Source of the DNA: Candidatus Kapaibacterium sp.
GTDB taxonomy: Bacteria; Bacteroidota; Ignavibacteria; Kapaibacteriales; NICIL-2
NCBI GenBank assembly: GCA_026003475.1
Contig: BPHJ01000001.1
Coordinates: 1,549,189-1,613,188 of the forward strand
Direction: 5' to 3'
Length of the DNA: 64,000 nt
The position numbers and the translations under genes are program-made. The stretch's first letter is position 1. The number at the start of each line of letters is the position of its first letter. Below the pieces are notes generated by a model. It saw only the letters and a program-made list of their open reading frames with translations. It had not been told where the DNA came from and searched no databases. Positions 26,860 through 34,729 of the stretch are shown in pieces.

Positions 26860-28995
26860 ATGCAGTACGATCTGCAGCACATCAAGAACGTCGCACTGCT
26901 CGGTCATACAGGATCGGGAAAAACGACGCTGGCCGAAGCTATGCTCTTCGAGTCCGGTGCTACTACTCGCCGCGGTTCGGTTGAGGAGCGCAATACAGTC
27001 TCCGACTACACCGACATCGAGCATGAGCGCGGCAGTTCGGTCTTCACCACTCTGATGCACCTGGATTGGCGCGGCTACAAAATCAACCTGCTCGACACAC
27101 CCGGATACGACGACTTCTGCGGGGAAATTATCACGGCGTTGCGCGTGGCCGACACCGGGCTGCTCATCCTGAATGCTGCCAGCGGCGTCGAAGTCGGTAC
27201 CGAACTCATCTGGCGCTATACCGAGCAATTTGCAACCCCGATGATTATTGCCATCAACAAGCTCGACCATGAGAACGCTGCCTTCGAGCGCACCGTCGAG
27301 CAAGCGCGGGAACGATTCGGTCGAGCAGTCACACTGGTGCAGTATCCCCTGGCCGAGGGCACCGGCTTCAACGCTATCGTGGACGTGCTCAAGATGACGC
27401 TCTACCAGTTTCCCCCACAAGGCGGCAAACCACAAAAGCTCCCAATCCCCGAAAGCGAACGGGAGCGCGCCAATCGTCTCCACAACGAGCTTATCGAAGC
27501 AATCGCCGAGAACGACGAAACGCTCATGGACCGCTATTTTGAAAAAGGTTCGCTCGACGAAGACGAAATGCGCACCGGTCTCAAGCAAGCAATGATCCGC
27601 CGCCAACTTTTCCCTGTCTTCTGTGTTTCGGCAAAGAACAACATGGGCTGCGGGCGCATTCTCGGATTCATTGACAACGTTGCACCCAGCTCGAATGAAC
27701 TGCCAACGCCGGCGCTCGATACCAACGGCAACCCAATCGCCTGCGACCCTGCTGGACCAACCGTCCTGTTCGTCTTCAAGTCCATCAGCGAACCGAATGT
27801 CGGCGATATGTCGTTTTTCAAGGTGTACTCGGGAACGCTGCGACCAGGGACCACACTCATCAACGCCCAGACAGGCACTGCTGAATCCATCGGGCATGTG
27901 TACATCGTTGATGGCAAAAAACGGAGCGAGGTAAGCGAGCTCGTTGCAGGCGACCTTGGTGCAGTCGTCAAGCTCAAGAACACACACGTCAATAACACCT
28001 TGCGCGAGAAAGGCACCGACGTGGTGATTCCGCCCATCGAATTTCCCAAGCCGAAGATTCGTGTCGCAGTTGAGCCGGTCAGCAAAGGGGATGAAGAAAA
28101 GGTTGGCAATGCACTCCACCAGCTTCACGAAGAAGATCCCACCCTCATCGTCGAGCATTCCCAGGAGCTCAAGCAGACGATTCTCTACGCACAAGGCGAG
28201 TTGCATTTAGCCGTCGCAAAATGGCGCTTGCACCATCGCTACAAAGTGGACGTTCGTTTCGTCGAGCCGCGAATCCCCTATCGCGAAACAATTCAGCGCC
28301 CCGCACGTGCACAGTACCGCCACAAAAAACAGACCGGTGGTGCTGGTCAGTTTGCCGAAGTTCATATGCTCATCGAGCCATGGACCGAAGGGATGCCACT
28401 ACCTAACGGTCTGACCGTCCGGGCTGTCGAGGAATACCCCTTGCCTTGGGGTGGCAAGCTGGTTTTCCTCAATTGTATCGTCGGCGGTGTCATTGACGCG
28501 CGTTTTATGCCTGCAATCGTCAAGGGCATCATGGAGAAAATGAGCGCTGCTCCACTGACTGGAAGTCCGGCTCGCGATATTCGTGTCGCTGTTTACGACG
28601 GAAAGATGCACCCAGTGGACTCGAACGAAGCTGCGTTCAAAACTGCTGGCATGATGGCGTTCAAAGAAGCTTTCTTGCAGGCCGATCCCAAGCTCCTGGA
28701 GCCGATTTATTCGGTCACCATCATCGTGCCCGACGAATACATGGGCGATGTTATGAGCGATCTTCCATCACGGCGTGCAGTGATTTTGGGAATGGACTCC
28801 GATGGACACTACCAACGCATCTACACGCGCATGCCACTGGCTGAGCTGGATCGCTACTCAACCGCACTCCGATCCATGACGCAAGGTCGAGCCACATACA
28901 CCGCCGAATTCGCCGAATACCAACCCGTTCCCCCGCACGTGCAGCAAAAGCTCGTGCAGGAGCACCAAGCAGAACTCCACGGCGAAGAGGTGTAG
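26860..28995 (+). CDS. elongation factor G-like GTPase (EF-G2 type)
   Basis: 711 residues from ATG 26860. The P-loop GHTGSGKT is at 15-22, the G3 box is LLDTPGYDDF and the G4 box is INKLDHE. Domains II-V follow, with the domain IV sequence VEPRIPYRETIQRPARAQYRHKKQTGGAGQFAEV and the domain V end VPDEYMGDVMSDLPSRRAVILGMDSDG. Switch I reads HERGSSVFT where canonical EF-G has the RGITI stretch, so it is the divergent EF-G-like group found beside true fusA, comparable to Thermus EF-G-2. Its role is probably GTP-dependent ribosome binding, but not the main translocase. The 3' end overlaps the convergent SRPBCC gene by 142 nt. Confidence 0.9.
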   Translation: MQYDLQHIKNVALLGHTGSGKTTLAEAMLFESGATTRRGSVEERNTVSDYTDIEHERGSSVFTTLMHLDWRGYKINLLDTPGYDDFCGEIITALRVADTGLLILNAASGVEVGTELIWRYTEQFATPMIIAINKLDHENAAFERTVEQARERFGRAVTLVQYPLAEGTGFNAIVDVLKMTLYQFPPQGGKPQKLPIPESERERANRLHNELIEAIAENDETLMDRYFEKGSLDEDEMRTGLKQAMIRRQLFPVFCVSAKNNMGCGRILGFIDNVAPSSNELPTPALDTNGNPIACDPAGPTVLFVFKSISEPNVGDMSFFKVYSGTLRPGTTLINAQTGTAESIGHVYIVDGKKRSEVSELVAGDLGAVVKLKNTHVNNTLREKGTDVVIPPIEFPKPKIRVAVEPVSKGDEEKVGNALHQLHEEDPTLIVEHSQELKQTILYAQGELHLAVAKWRLHHRYKVDVRFVEPRIPYRETIQRPARAQYRHKKQTGGAGQFAEVHMLIEPWTEGMPLPNGLTVRAVEEYPLPWGGKLVFLNCIVGGVIDARFMPAIVKGIMEKMSAAPLTGSPARDIRVAVYDGKMHPVDSNEAAFKTAGMMAFKEAFLQADPKLLEPIYSVTIIVPDEYMGDVMSDLPSRRAVILGMDSDGHYQRIYTRMPLAELDRYSTALRSMTQGRATYTAEFAEYQPVPPHVQQKLVQEHQAELHGEEV

Positions 28996-29450
28996 GCGCT
29001 GTGCCTTAGTTGAGCATCGCGCTGGTGGGATTCAGCCACAGCACGAAGCTCCAAGAGAAGCTGCCGTGTCCGCAGCCGCAGCAAGCGTTGGGATGCTTCC
29101 GGACGAATGCAGAGTGCAGGTCCTTCTGCTTCTGCGTGAGTAATGACACGGGTGCCTTGGCCTTCAGGCAAGAGCATCCACGAGCGCCGGGCGACGATGC
29201 CACGACCGACACTCTTCCATTGGAGGGTTCGCGTTGGGCGCTCGGCTATAATCTCACTTGCGAAGCGAATACCGCTGGCTTTCCAGACAAACCGCGTGGG
29301 ATTCATCGCTGGACGCGCACTGAGCACGCGCACAAGCGAATTCCACTTGCGCCATTGGCCGATGTGCCGCAAAAGCTGCCAAACACGATACGGCGGCGCT
29401 GCGATGAATTGCTCATCGCTTGCTTCCATGCGACAAGGTTGAAGACTCAT
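28854..29450 (-). CDS. SRPBCC (START-like) superfamily protein
   Basis: 198 residues from ATG 29450, preceded by an AGAGAGGA ribosome site. About residues 8-145 fit the polyketide-cyclase/START-like fold: ASDEQFIAAPPYRVWQLLRHIGQWRKWNSLV, then strand-rich FVWKASGIRFASEIIAERPTRTLQWKS, and the long C-terminal helix ASQRLLRLRTRQLLLELRAVAES. The last roughly 45 residues are serine, cysteine and tryptophan rich and are encoded antisense to the end of the EF-G-like gene. That tail may be the product of a lost stop codon. Function unknown; such folds bind hydrophobic ligands. Confidence 0.7.
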   Translation of the reverse strand: MSLQPCRMEASDEQFIAAPPYRVWQLLRHIGQWRKWNSLVRVLSARPAMNPTRFVWKASGIRFASEIIAERPTRTLQWKSVGRGIVARRSWMLLPEGQGTRVITHAEAEGPALCIRPEASQRLLRLRTRQLLLELRAVAESHQRDAQLRHSAYTSSPWSSAWCSCTSFCCTCGGTGWYSANSAVYVARPCVMDRSAVE

Positions 29451-29639
29451 GGGTCCTCTCTGCAACAACAATAGGAAAATGTCTTACGTGCACTTCTTGC
29501 GGGGTCAGCGTACAAATCTGGCAGGTATCTTCGCGAGGAAATCCGGGAATAGCGCAGAAATATGGCTCAACGTCTTGATAAAGCTCGAGCAAAGAAGCAA
29601 CGCACAGCCGACGACGAGCGGACAGCAGTGTTATTGTTG

Positions 29640-29647
29640 TAGATTTG
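29640..29647 (+). promoter_or_regulatory. -7 element for the outer-membrane barrel gene
   Basis: TAGATTTG, an exact TAnnTTTG match, 41 nt before ATG 29681. No clear -33 box. Confidence 0.5.
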
Positions 29648-29680
29648 AAAAAGAATTTCCACTCCTGCTGAGGAATTGCG

Positions 29681-30370
29681 ATGCAACTACGGACACTACT
29701 AACGACTGCGCTTCTTTTTCCGACCATTCTGTGGGCGCAAGCGTCGGGGATCAAGATCGGCGCAACGATCCCATCGTGGAAATATGTTGCCGATTCATCA
29801 GCGAATCTGCGCACGGATGATTTGGCAAATTTCACCCTTGCCGCCGTGCAAGAATTTCCCCTCGGTGGCATCGTTGCAATCCAAGTGGAACCGACCTACA
29901 GCCTCCGCACCACAACAACCGACATACCCCAGAGCATCATCGCACAGTACGCTCCCGATTCCCTTCCACCTGCAACACCCCCAACGCTGCAATTTGAGCA
30001 TCAGATCACTTCGCTCGAAATACCCATTTTGCTCAAAATATTCACCGGCACCAGCGGGATCCGCGCCTATCTTTTCGGTGGACCCAACGTTCGAATTCAA
30101 CTGTCGGCAAAAACATCGCTGCGAACCGATACAACGGGGATGAATTCCTCGATTCCGCTGGACGTCAAACCAAATGCACACACGGCTGTTGCAGGTGCTG
30201 ATATCGGCGCTGGCCTGGAAATACCGCTCGGTTTCCTGAGCCTGGTCGCCGATGCACGCTACACATTTCCGCTAGCGGATATGTCCACACTCGAGGCGTT
30301 CGGCAAACGCTTAGGAACACTCAACTCCAACGACATCCGCATCTTCGCGGGTGTCATGTTCCGATGGTAG
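29681..30370 (+). CDS. outer-membrane beta-barrel protein (PorT-like)
   Basis: 229 residues with a signal peptide (MQLRTLLTTALLFPTILWAQ) and an AGGAA ribosome site about 8 nt before the ATG. The mature part alternates in beta-strand pattern: GIVAIQVEPTYSLRTT, HQITSLEIPILLKIF, IRAYLFGGPNVRIQLSAK, AGADIGAGLEIPLGFLSLVADARYTFPLADM. It closes with IRIFAGVMFRW, an aromatic end typical of barrel proteins. This is the OMP_b-brl_2/PorT type common in FCB bacteria. Likely an eight-stranded barrel in the outer membrane; cargo or partner unknown. Confidence 0.82.
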   Translation: MQLRTLLTTALLFPTILWAQASGIKIGATIPSWKYVADSSANLRTDDLANFTLAAVQEFPLGGIVAIQVEPTYSLRTTTTDIPQSIIAQYAPDSLPPATPPTLQFEHQITSLEIPILLKIFTGTSGIRAYLFGGPNVRIQLSAKTSLRTDTTGMNSSIPLDVKPNAHTAVAGADIGAGLEIPLGFLSLVADARYTFPLADMSTLEAFGKRLGTLNSNDIRIFAGVMFRW

Positions 30371-30377
30371 CAGCATC

Positions 30378-31382
30378 CTACTCGAACTTGAACGACGCAA
30401 CTGCACGTTCGAATACCGGCTTATAGGTCGCTTCTTCCTGCTTGTTCCAGGTCAGGAAGACACGGTAGAGCTTAGCATCCTTGACGGCTAAGTACACCTG
30501 CCGCTGAATACCTTTCTGCGGCGAATAGGAAAAGAGCACAGCATCCACCCCACCAAGCTTTGTCTTTTGCGGCGCACCACCGCCGAAGGCTCCGCGATTG
30601 TCAGCAGCGATTTTGTCGAGTTTCGATTGTTTGGATGCATCGAGAACATCCACGCGGATGGTGCAGTCAAGCCGACTGCCCAAGTACTCCGAACCGCCAA
30701 GTGCACCTTGAGCATTGATTCCTTTCACACGGAAATTATCAGGAATTTCCAAACTGTAGCCACTTCCTCGAGCTCGAACAAAGGTGGTCGAAGGTGGCTC
30801 TGGTCCTTTGACCGTATCGACGCGGGGTGCTGGTGCCTGTACCTGAGGAAACGTAACCGATCGGAGTATCCGATCCACCGCTGACGTATAAGCATCGAAC
30901 GTCCCACCAAAAGCTGCAAATTCGACGGTGGTAACAAAGCTGTCCTTGACTGCATAGACCTTGAAGCCCTTGAACATGCCGTCGGGTGCCTCAAACTGAT
31001 ACGACAGTTTTGTTGCGGGCACACCTGCAAGCGTTGTTTGTTCCTGTTTGTATGCTTCGTCGGCAAACACTTTGTCTTCCTTGATGTACTGATCCAGTGG
31101 CGTTGCAGTTTTGACCACACGCATTTCGAGTTTCGCGGCAGCAGGACCTTCGCCGTACTCAACAAAGCGTTGCTCAGCTCCTGCAATTGAAATGGCGTAG
31201 AAATGCTCCCCCGGAATCGAGCGATGCGACCAGTTGGCAGGGTACTCAATCGAAAAGCCCCGTACTGGATCGGTGTAGCGTTCCCACCCCGTTATCGGTA
31301 CGGGCTCGGCTTTTTTCGTGCAACCGCTCAGAACAACGCAAAAAAAGCACACACGTGCCAGATCTCGGATCGTCATTGGCAT
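30378..31382 (-). CDS. lipoprotein with two PsbP-like domains
   Basis: 334 residues from ATG 31382. The signal ends in a lipobox, VVLSGC, so the mature protein is lipid-anchored at a cysteine. Two similar domains follow. The first, about 30-180, has RGFSIEYPANWSHRSIPGEHF and AVDRILRSVTF at its end. The second, about 205-334, has GSGYSLEIPDNFRVKG and AVASFKFE at its end. The pattern (amphipathic strand, Tyr-Pro/Ile-Pro turn, closing helix-strand SVTF/SFKF) is that of PsbP/Mog1-like domains. Role unknown; similar proteins bind at the envelope. It is convergent with the barrel gene, 7 nt apart. Confidence 0.75.
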   Translation of the reverse strand: MPMTIRDLARVCFFCVVLSGCTKKAEPVPITGWERYTDPVRGFSIEYPANWSHRSIPGEHFYAISIAGAEQRFVEYGEGPAAAKLEMRVVKTATPLDQYIKEDKVFADEAYKQEQTTLAGVPATKLSYQFEAPDGMFKGFKVYAVKDSFVTTVEFAAFGGTFDAYTSAVDRILRSVTFPQVQAPAPRVDTVKGPEPPSTTFVRARGSGYSLEIPDNFRVKGINAQGALGGSEYLGSRLDCTIRVDVLDASKQSKLDKIAADNRGAFGGGAPQKTKLGGVDAVLFSYSPQKGIQRQVYLAVKDAKLYRVFLTWNKQEEATYKPVFERAVASFKFE

Positions 31383-31461
31383 GCTCTGGGTAGATTCAAC
31401 AACCATTCCGCTGCGAATCTACACAACCCGAGCCAAGACGCACCCTACGATGCGTTCTTGA

Positions 31462-31608
31462 TCACCCCAAGAGCAGCCAGAGCGCACGCACGATCAGCAT
31501 TGCGCCAGCAACCGCTGCACCACTGCCCCAGAGCCACAACTGCTCCAACAGAGCGTAGCGCTCGTGCTCGGGCAATCGAGCCAGAAATGTATCCATGTCG
31601 AGGTTCAT
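31462..31608 (-). CDS. candidate small single-span membrane protein
   Basis: 48 residues, from ATG 31608 to TGA at 31462-31464. An acidic, amphipathic N-terminus (MDTFLARLPEHERYALLEQL) is followed by one hydrophobic segment (SGAAVAGAMLIVRALWLLLG). No ribosome site or promoter element is visible upstream, and a longer overlapping frame exists on the same strand but is not protein-like. The composition supports a real gene; the evidence is limited. Confidence 0.4.
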   Translation of the reverse strand: MNLDMDTFLARLPEHERYALLEQLWLWGSGAAVAGAMLIVRALWLLLG

Positions 31609-31682
31609 TGCCAATACTGCGTCGGTTCGTGTTCATGCAGAGTATCGGCGCTTGGTGACAAAACTTCACGATGCCGAGGTCG

Positions 31683-31690
31683 TAACTTTG
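31683..31690 (+). promoter_or_regulatory. -7 element for the acyl-CoA dehydrogenase gene
   Basis: TAACTTTG, an exact TAnnTTTG match, 69 nt before ATG 31759. No -33 box at the usual distance. Confidence 0.45.
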
Positions 31691-31758
31691 CCTCGGTTCT
31701 TTGGCTGGCTGCGTTTGCTGCCGCACTTGCTCGCATCCACAATCACCGTGTGTTTGCA

Positions 31759-32925
31759 ATGTCTGATGTCATGACCGCACCGCTTTCGTTTGCACTCAGT
31801 CCAGAGCACGAGCAAATTCGCCAGCTCGCGCGTGATTTTGCCGAGTTGGAGATTCGACCGCATGTTGCCTACCTGGACGAAACGCAAGAATTCCCCCACG
31901 AGATTTTCCGCAAACTCGGCGAGCTTGGTTTCCTTGGCATTTTGATTCCGCCAGAGTTCGGCGGTGCAGGGTTAGGAGCACTCGAATGCGCAATCATCGT
32001 CGAGGAAATAGCGCGGGTATGTCCGGCGGTCGCACTCGGCGTTGCAGCACACAATGGCCTGTGTACCTACCACATCTTTCGCTTTGGGAGCCAGGAGCTG
32101 CGCGAAAAGTATGTCCGCCCGCTGGCGCACGGTGAAACGCTCGGTGCTTGGGGTCTAACCGAACCTGGCTCAGGCTCCGATGCCGGAGCGATGCAAACAG
32201 TCGCCCTCCGCGATGGCGATACCTACATTCTTCGCGGAAGCAAAAATTTCATCACCCATGGCAATGTTGGCTCGATCGCTGTTGTCATGGCACTGACCGA
32301 TCCGAGCAAAGGGAAAAAAGGCATTAGCGCATTTGTTGTGGATAAGTCCATGCCTGGGTTTTCAGCGACAAAAAAGGAAAACAAAGTCGGGATGCGTTGC
32401 AGTGATACTGCCTCGTTGGTCTTCGAGGACGTCCGCGTTCCGGCAGCGAACCGACTGGGAGAGGAAGGCGAAGGATTTCACCAAGCGCTTGCTATCCTCG
32501 ACGGCGGACGCGTGACGATTGCTGCACTCTCGGTTGGGTTAGCTCAAGGCGCCTTCGAAGCAGCAGTGCGATATGCCCAAGAGCGGGTCCAATTTGGCAA
32601 GCCCATCGCCGAGCATCAGGGCATTGCAATGAAACTGGCACGCATGAGCATGGAAATCGAGGCTGCGCGATTGCTCACCTACCGCGCTGCTTGGCTCCGC
32701 GACCAAGGCAAGCCCTTCCGCCGTGAAGCTTCTCAAGCGAAACTGTTTGCCAGCGAGGTTGCGGTCCGCACGGCAGAAGATGCCGTCCAAATCCACGGTG
32801 GCTATGGCTACATCAAGGAATTCCCCGTCGAAAAGTACTGGCGCGACTCCAAACTGCTCACCATCGGCGAAGGAACCAGCGAAATCCAACGCATGGTGAT
32901 TGCCCGCAGTCTGCTCGGTAAATAA
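31759..32925 (+). CDS. acyl-CoA dehydrogenase
   Basis: 388 residues from ATG 31759 (a second ATG at 31771 is possible). FAD enzyme that oxidises acyl-CoA to trans-2-enoyl-CoA. Landmarks: ETQEFPHEIFRKLGELGFLG, the substrate/FAD-binding GAWGLTEPGSGSDAGAMQT, FITHGNVGSIAVVMA, KMGMRCSDTASLVFEDVRVP-like text (VGMRCSDTASLVFEDVRVP), ERVQFGKPIAEHQGIAMKLA, IHGGYGYIKEFPVEKYWRD, and TIGEGTSEIQRMVIAR with the catalytic-base glutamate of short-chain type enzymes. No electron-transfer flavoprotein or beta-oxidation genes are adjacent. Substrate chain length cannot be told. Confidence 0.94.
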   Translation: MSDVMTAPLSFALSPEHEQIRQLARDFAELEIRPHVAYLDETQEFPHEIFRKLGELGFLGILIPPEFGGAGLGALECAIIVEEIARVCPAVALGVAAHNGLCTYHIFRFGSQELREKYVRPLAHGETLGAWGLTEPGSGSDAGAMQTVALRDGDTYILRGSKNFITHGNVGSIAVVMALTDPSKGKKGISAFVVDKSMPGFSATKKENKVGMRCSDTASLVFEDVRVPAANRLGEEGEGFHQALAILDGGRVTIAALSVGLAQGAFEAAVRYAQERVQFGKPIAEHQGIAMKLARMSMEIEAARLLTYRAAWLRDQGKPFRREASQAKLFASEVAVRTAEDAVQIHGGYGYIKEFPVEKYWRDSKLLTIGEGTSEIQRMVIARSLLGK

Positions 32926-32934
32926 GGGGTAACA

Positions 32935-34179
32935 CTACCTCGATCGCAAGCGAAGCCGAACGAAACGACGCTTTCCAACCTTGAGGGTGAATTCACTCTG
33001 CTCCGCCAGCCGAGCGGCAATGTCGGTAACGCGGTCACCATCAACCGAGACTCCCCCTTGAGCAATCAAGCGGCGTGCCTCGCTCTTCGACGGCACCAGC
33101 CCAGCCGCCACAAGCGCATCTACCACCGATACCGGGTGTGCAAGCTCGAGTTCGACAATTTCGATTTCGTCGGGCAATTGCTTGTGGCGAAACATGCGGT
33201 CGAATTCCTCGCGCGCATGGCGGGCGGCATCATCGCCGTGATACCGTGCAACAAGCCGCTCTGCAACGAGTGCTTTTGCGTCGCGCGGGTGGAGCGTCCC
33301 CGCCTGCAACTGCTGTTCCATCTGTTGCGCTTGCTCGGCAGTTGCAAATGTTGCAAAGCGGTAGTAGCGCACAATCAGCGTATCGGGGATGGACATCGCC
33401 TTCCCGAACATCTCGCGTGGCGAATCGAGAACGGCAATGTAGTTGCCAAGCGACTTGCTCATTTTCTGGACGCCATCGGTTCCTTCGAGCAAGGGCATGA
33501 GCACGATTGCTTGGGGTTCTTGTCCAGCATGCTTTTGGAGTTCTCGCGCCAGCAGAAAGTTGAAGCGTTGATCGGTGCCACCAATTTCAACATCAGCACG
33601 CACGTGGACGGAATCGAGGCCCTGCGCCAGGGGATAGAGAAACTCATGGAGCGCAATCGGCTGCTCTCGCTCGAACCGATCGTGGAAATCGTCCCGCTCG
33701 AGCATCTGCGAAACGGTTACTTGTGCAGCAAGCCGAATTACCTCGGCAAAGGTTAGCCCAGCAAGCCACTCGGAATTGTGGCGAATCTCTGCGCGCGAGA
33801 CGTCGAGCAGGATACCCACCTGCTCAAGGTAGGTGCGTGCATTCGCTTTGGTTTCCTCCAACGTCAGCGCCGGACGGGTCTTGGAGCGCCCGCTCGGATC
33901 ACCGATCATCGCGGTAAAGTCGCCAATGATGAAAATCACCTGGTGACCAAGCTCCTGAAATTGCCGCAGCTTCTCGAGCACGACCGCATGGCCAATATGG
34001 AGGTCTGGCCGCGAGGGATCGCATCCGAGTTTGACGCGAAGAGGCACACCTGTCTGCACCGATCGTTCCAGCTTGGCGACAAATTCATCCTCCGGTAAAA
34101 TTTCGGCCACACTGTCGGCAAGAATGCGGTATTGCTCGCGTGCCGAGAGGGTCATCGTCAGATCCGGTCGGTTCAACAT
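32935..34179 (-). CDS. tyrS: tyrosyl-tRNA synthetase
   Basis: 414 residues. Class I synthetase charging tRNA-Tyr. The HIGH motif LHIGHAVVLEKL is at about 60-71, with the FIIGDFTAMIGDPSGRSKTRP loop after it. The tyrosine-site GGTDQRFNFLLARELQ and the KMSKSLGN motif (about residue 240) follow. A C-terminal S4 RNA-binding domain reads LVAAGLVPSKSEARRLIAQGGVSVDGDRV. The spacing is that of the TyrRS-2 (TyrZ-like) group. The ATG at 34179 overlaps the thioesterase stop by 7 nt; an ATG at 34155 is also possible. It is the last gene of the murF-thioesterase-tyrS group. Confidence 0.95.
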   Translation of the reverse strand: MLNRPDLTMTLSAREQYRILADSVAEILPEDEFVAKLERSVQTGVPLRVKLGCDPSRPDLHIGHAVVLEKLRQFQELGHQVIFIIGDFTAMIGDPSGRSKTRPALTLEETKANARTYLEQVGILLDVSRAEIRHNSEWLAGLTFAEVIRLAAQVTVSQMLERDDFHDRFEREQPIALHEFLYPLAQGLDSVHVRADVEIGGTDQRFNFLLARELQKHAGQEPQAIVLMPLLEGTDGVQKMSKSLGNYIAVLDSPREMFGKAMSIPDTLIVRYYRFATFATAEQAQQMEQQLQAGTLHPRDAKALVAERLVARYHGDDAARHAREEFDRMFRHKQLPDEIEIVELELAHPVSVVDALVAAGLVPSKSEARRLIAQGGVSVDGDRVTDIAARLAEQSEFTLKVGKRRFVRLRLRSR

Positions 34180-34691
34180 GCACTGGTGCGTTGTTCACTT
34201 TGCACTTCCTCGTGCCGCTTGCGCAGAAGCTCCCGTTGCTCAAGCCGCTGCTGCCGGCGGATCTCGGCTGCTTCGTATCGGCGCTTCTCCTCGGCAGAGC
34301 GGGGTTCAATCGGTGGTACAAGCAATGGTTTGCCGTATTGGTCAATGGCGACAAAGGTCAGATACGCCGTCGCAACATGTGCGGTTGAGCCATTGATGGG
34401 ATCCTCGCGGAGAACCTTGACCCCAACTTCCATCGAAGTTCGAAAGGCACGGTTGACCGTTGCATAGATGCGCACCACATGTCCTAGTTTGATGGGCTCG
34501 AAAAAGCTGATGCTGTCAACGGATGCTGTCACACAGACACGCCCGCTGTGCTTCATGGCAGCAAGTGCTGCGGCAATGTCCACCCAATGCATCAAACGTC
34601 CACCGAGTAAGTTGCCCAAGTAGTTGGTATCGTTCGGCAGGACTAATTCGGTCATTTCGATAGCGGAATCGGAAGGGCATTTCGGCTGCAT
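34173..34691 (-). CDS. acyl-CoA thioesterase, hotdog fold
   Basis: 172 residues from ATG 34691. A TTG at 34724 is in frame but lies inside the -7 element at 34722-34729, so the downstream ATG is preferred. The hotdog-fold motif reads NDTNYLGNLLGGRLMHWVDIAAALAAMKH, followed by VCVTASVDSISFFEPIKLGHVVRIYATV and HVATAYLTFVAID; this is the YciA/BACH type. A long charged C-terminal helix (SAEEKRRYEAAEIRRQQRLEQRELLRKR) extends past the usual fold. It hydrolyses acyl-CoA to free acid and CoA. It overlaps tyrS by 7 nt. Confidence 0.9.
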   Translation of the reverse strand: MQPKCPSDSAIEMTELVLPNDTNYLGNLLGGRLMHWVDIAAALAAMKHSGRVCVTASVDSISFFEPIKLGHVVRIYATVNRAFRTSMEVGVKVLREDPINGSTAHVATAYLTFVAIDQYGKPLLVPPIEPRSAEEKRRYEAAEIRRQQRLEQRELLRKRHEEVQSEQRTSAC

Positions 34692-34721
34692 GGACCATCG
34701 ATTGCGTTCGACATGCAACTG

Positions 34722-34729
34722 CAAAGCTA
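34722..34729 (-). promoter_or_regulatory. -7 element for thioesterase-tyrS
   Basis: The minus strand reads TAGCTTTG, 31 nt upstream of ATG 34691 and overlapping the murF stop. GTTG at 34748-34751 (18 nt away) could be the -33 box. It implies a second promoter inside the murF-tyrS group. Confidence 0.45.

Noticed and set aside
26710-28206. 498-codon minus-strand frame opposite the EF-G-like gene
   Set aside because: Antisense shadow of a gene with clear GTPase motifs; its translation has no recognisable domain and no promoter.
31445-31759. 104-codon minus-strand frame overlapping the 48-residue candidate
   Set aside because: No signal, domain or membrane pattern; the shorter frame gives a plausible membrane protein.
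34724-34724. TTG as start of the thioesterase
   Set aside because: It lies within the predicted -7 element, so it would not be transcribed; ATG 34691 is used.
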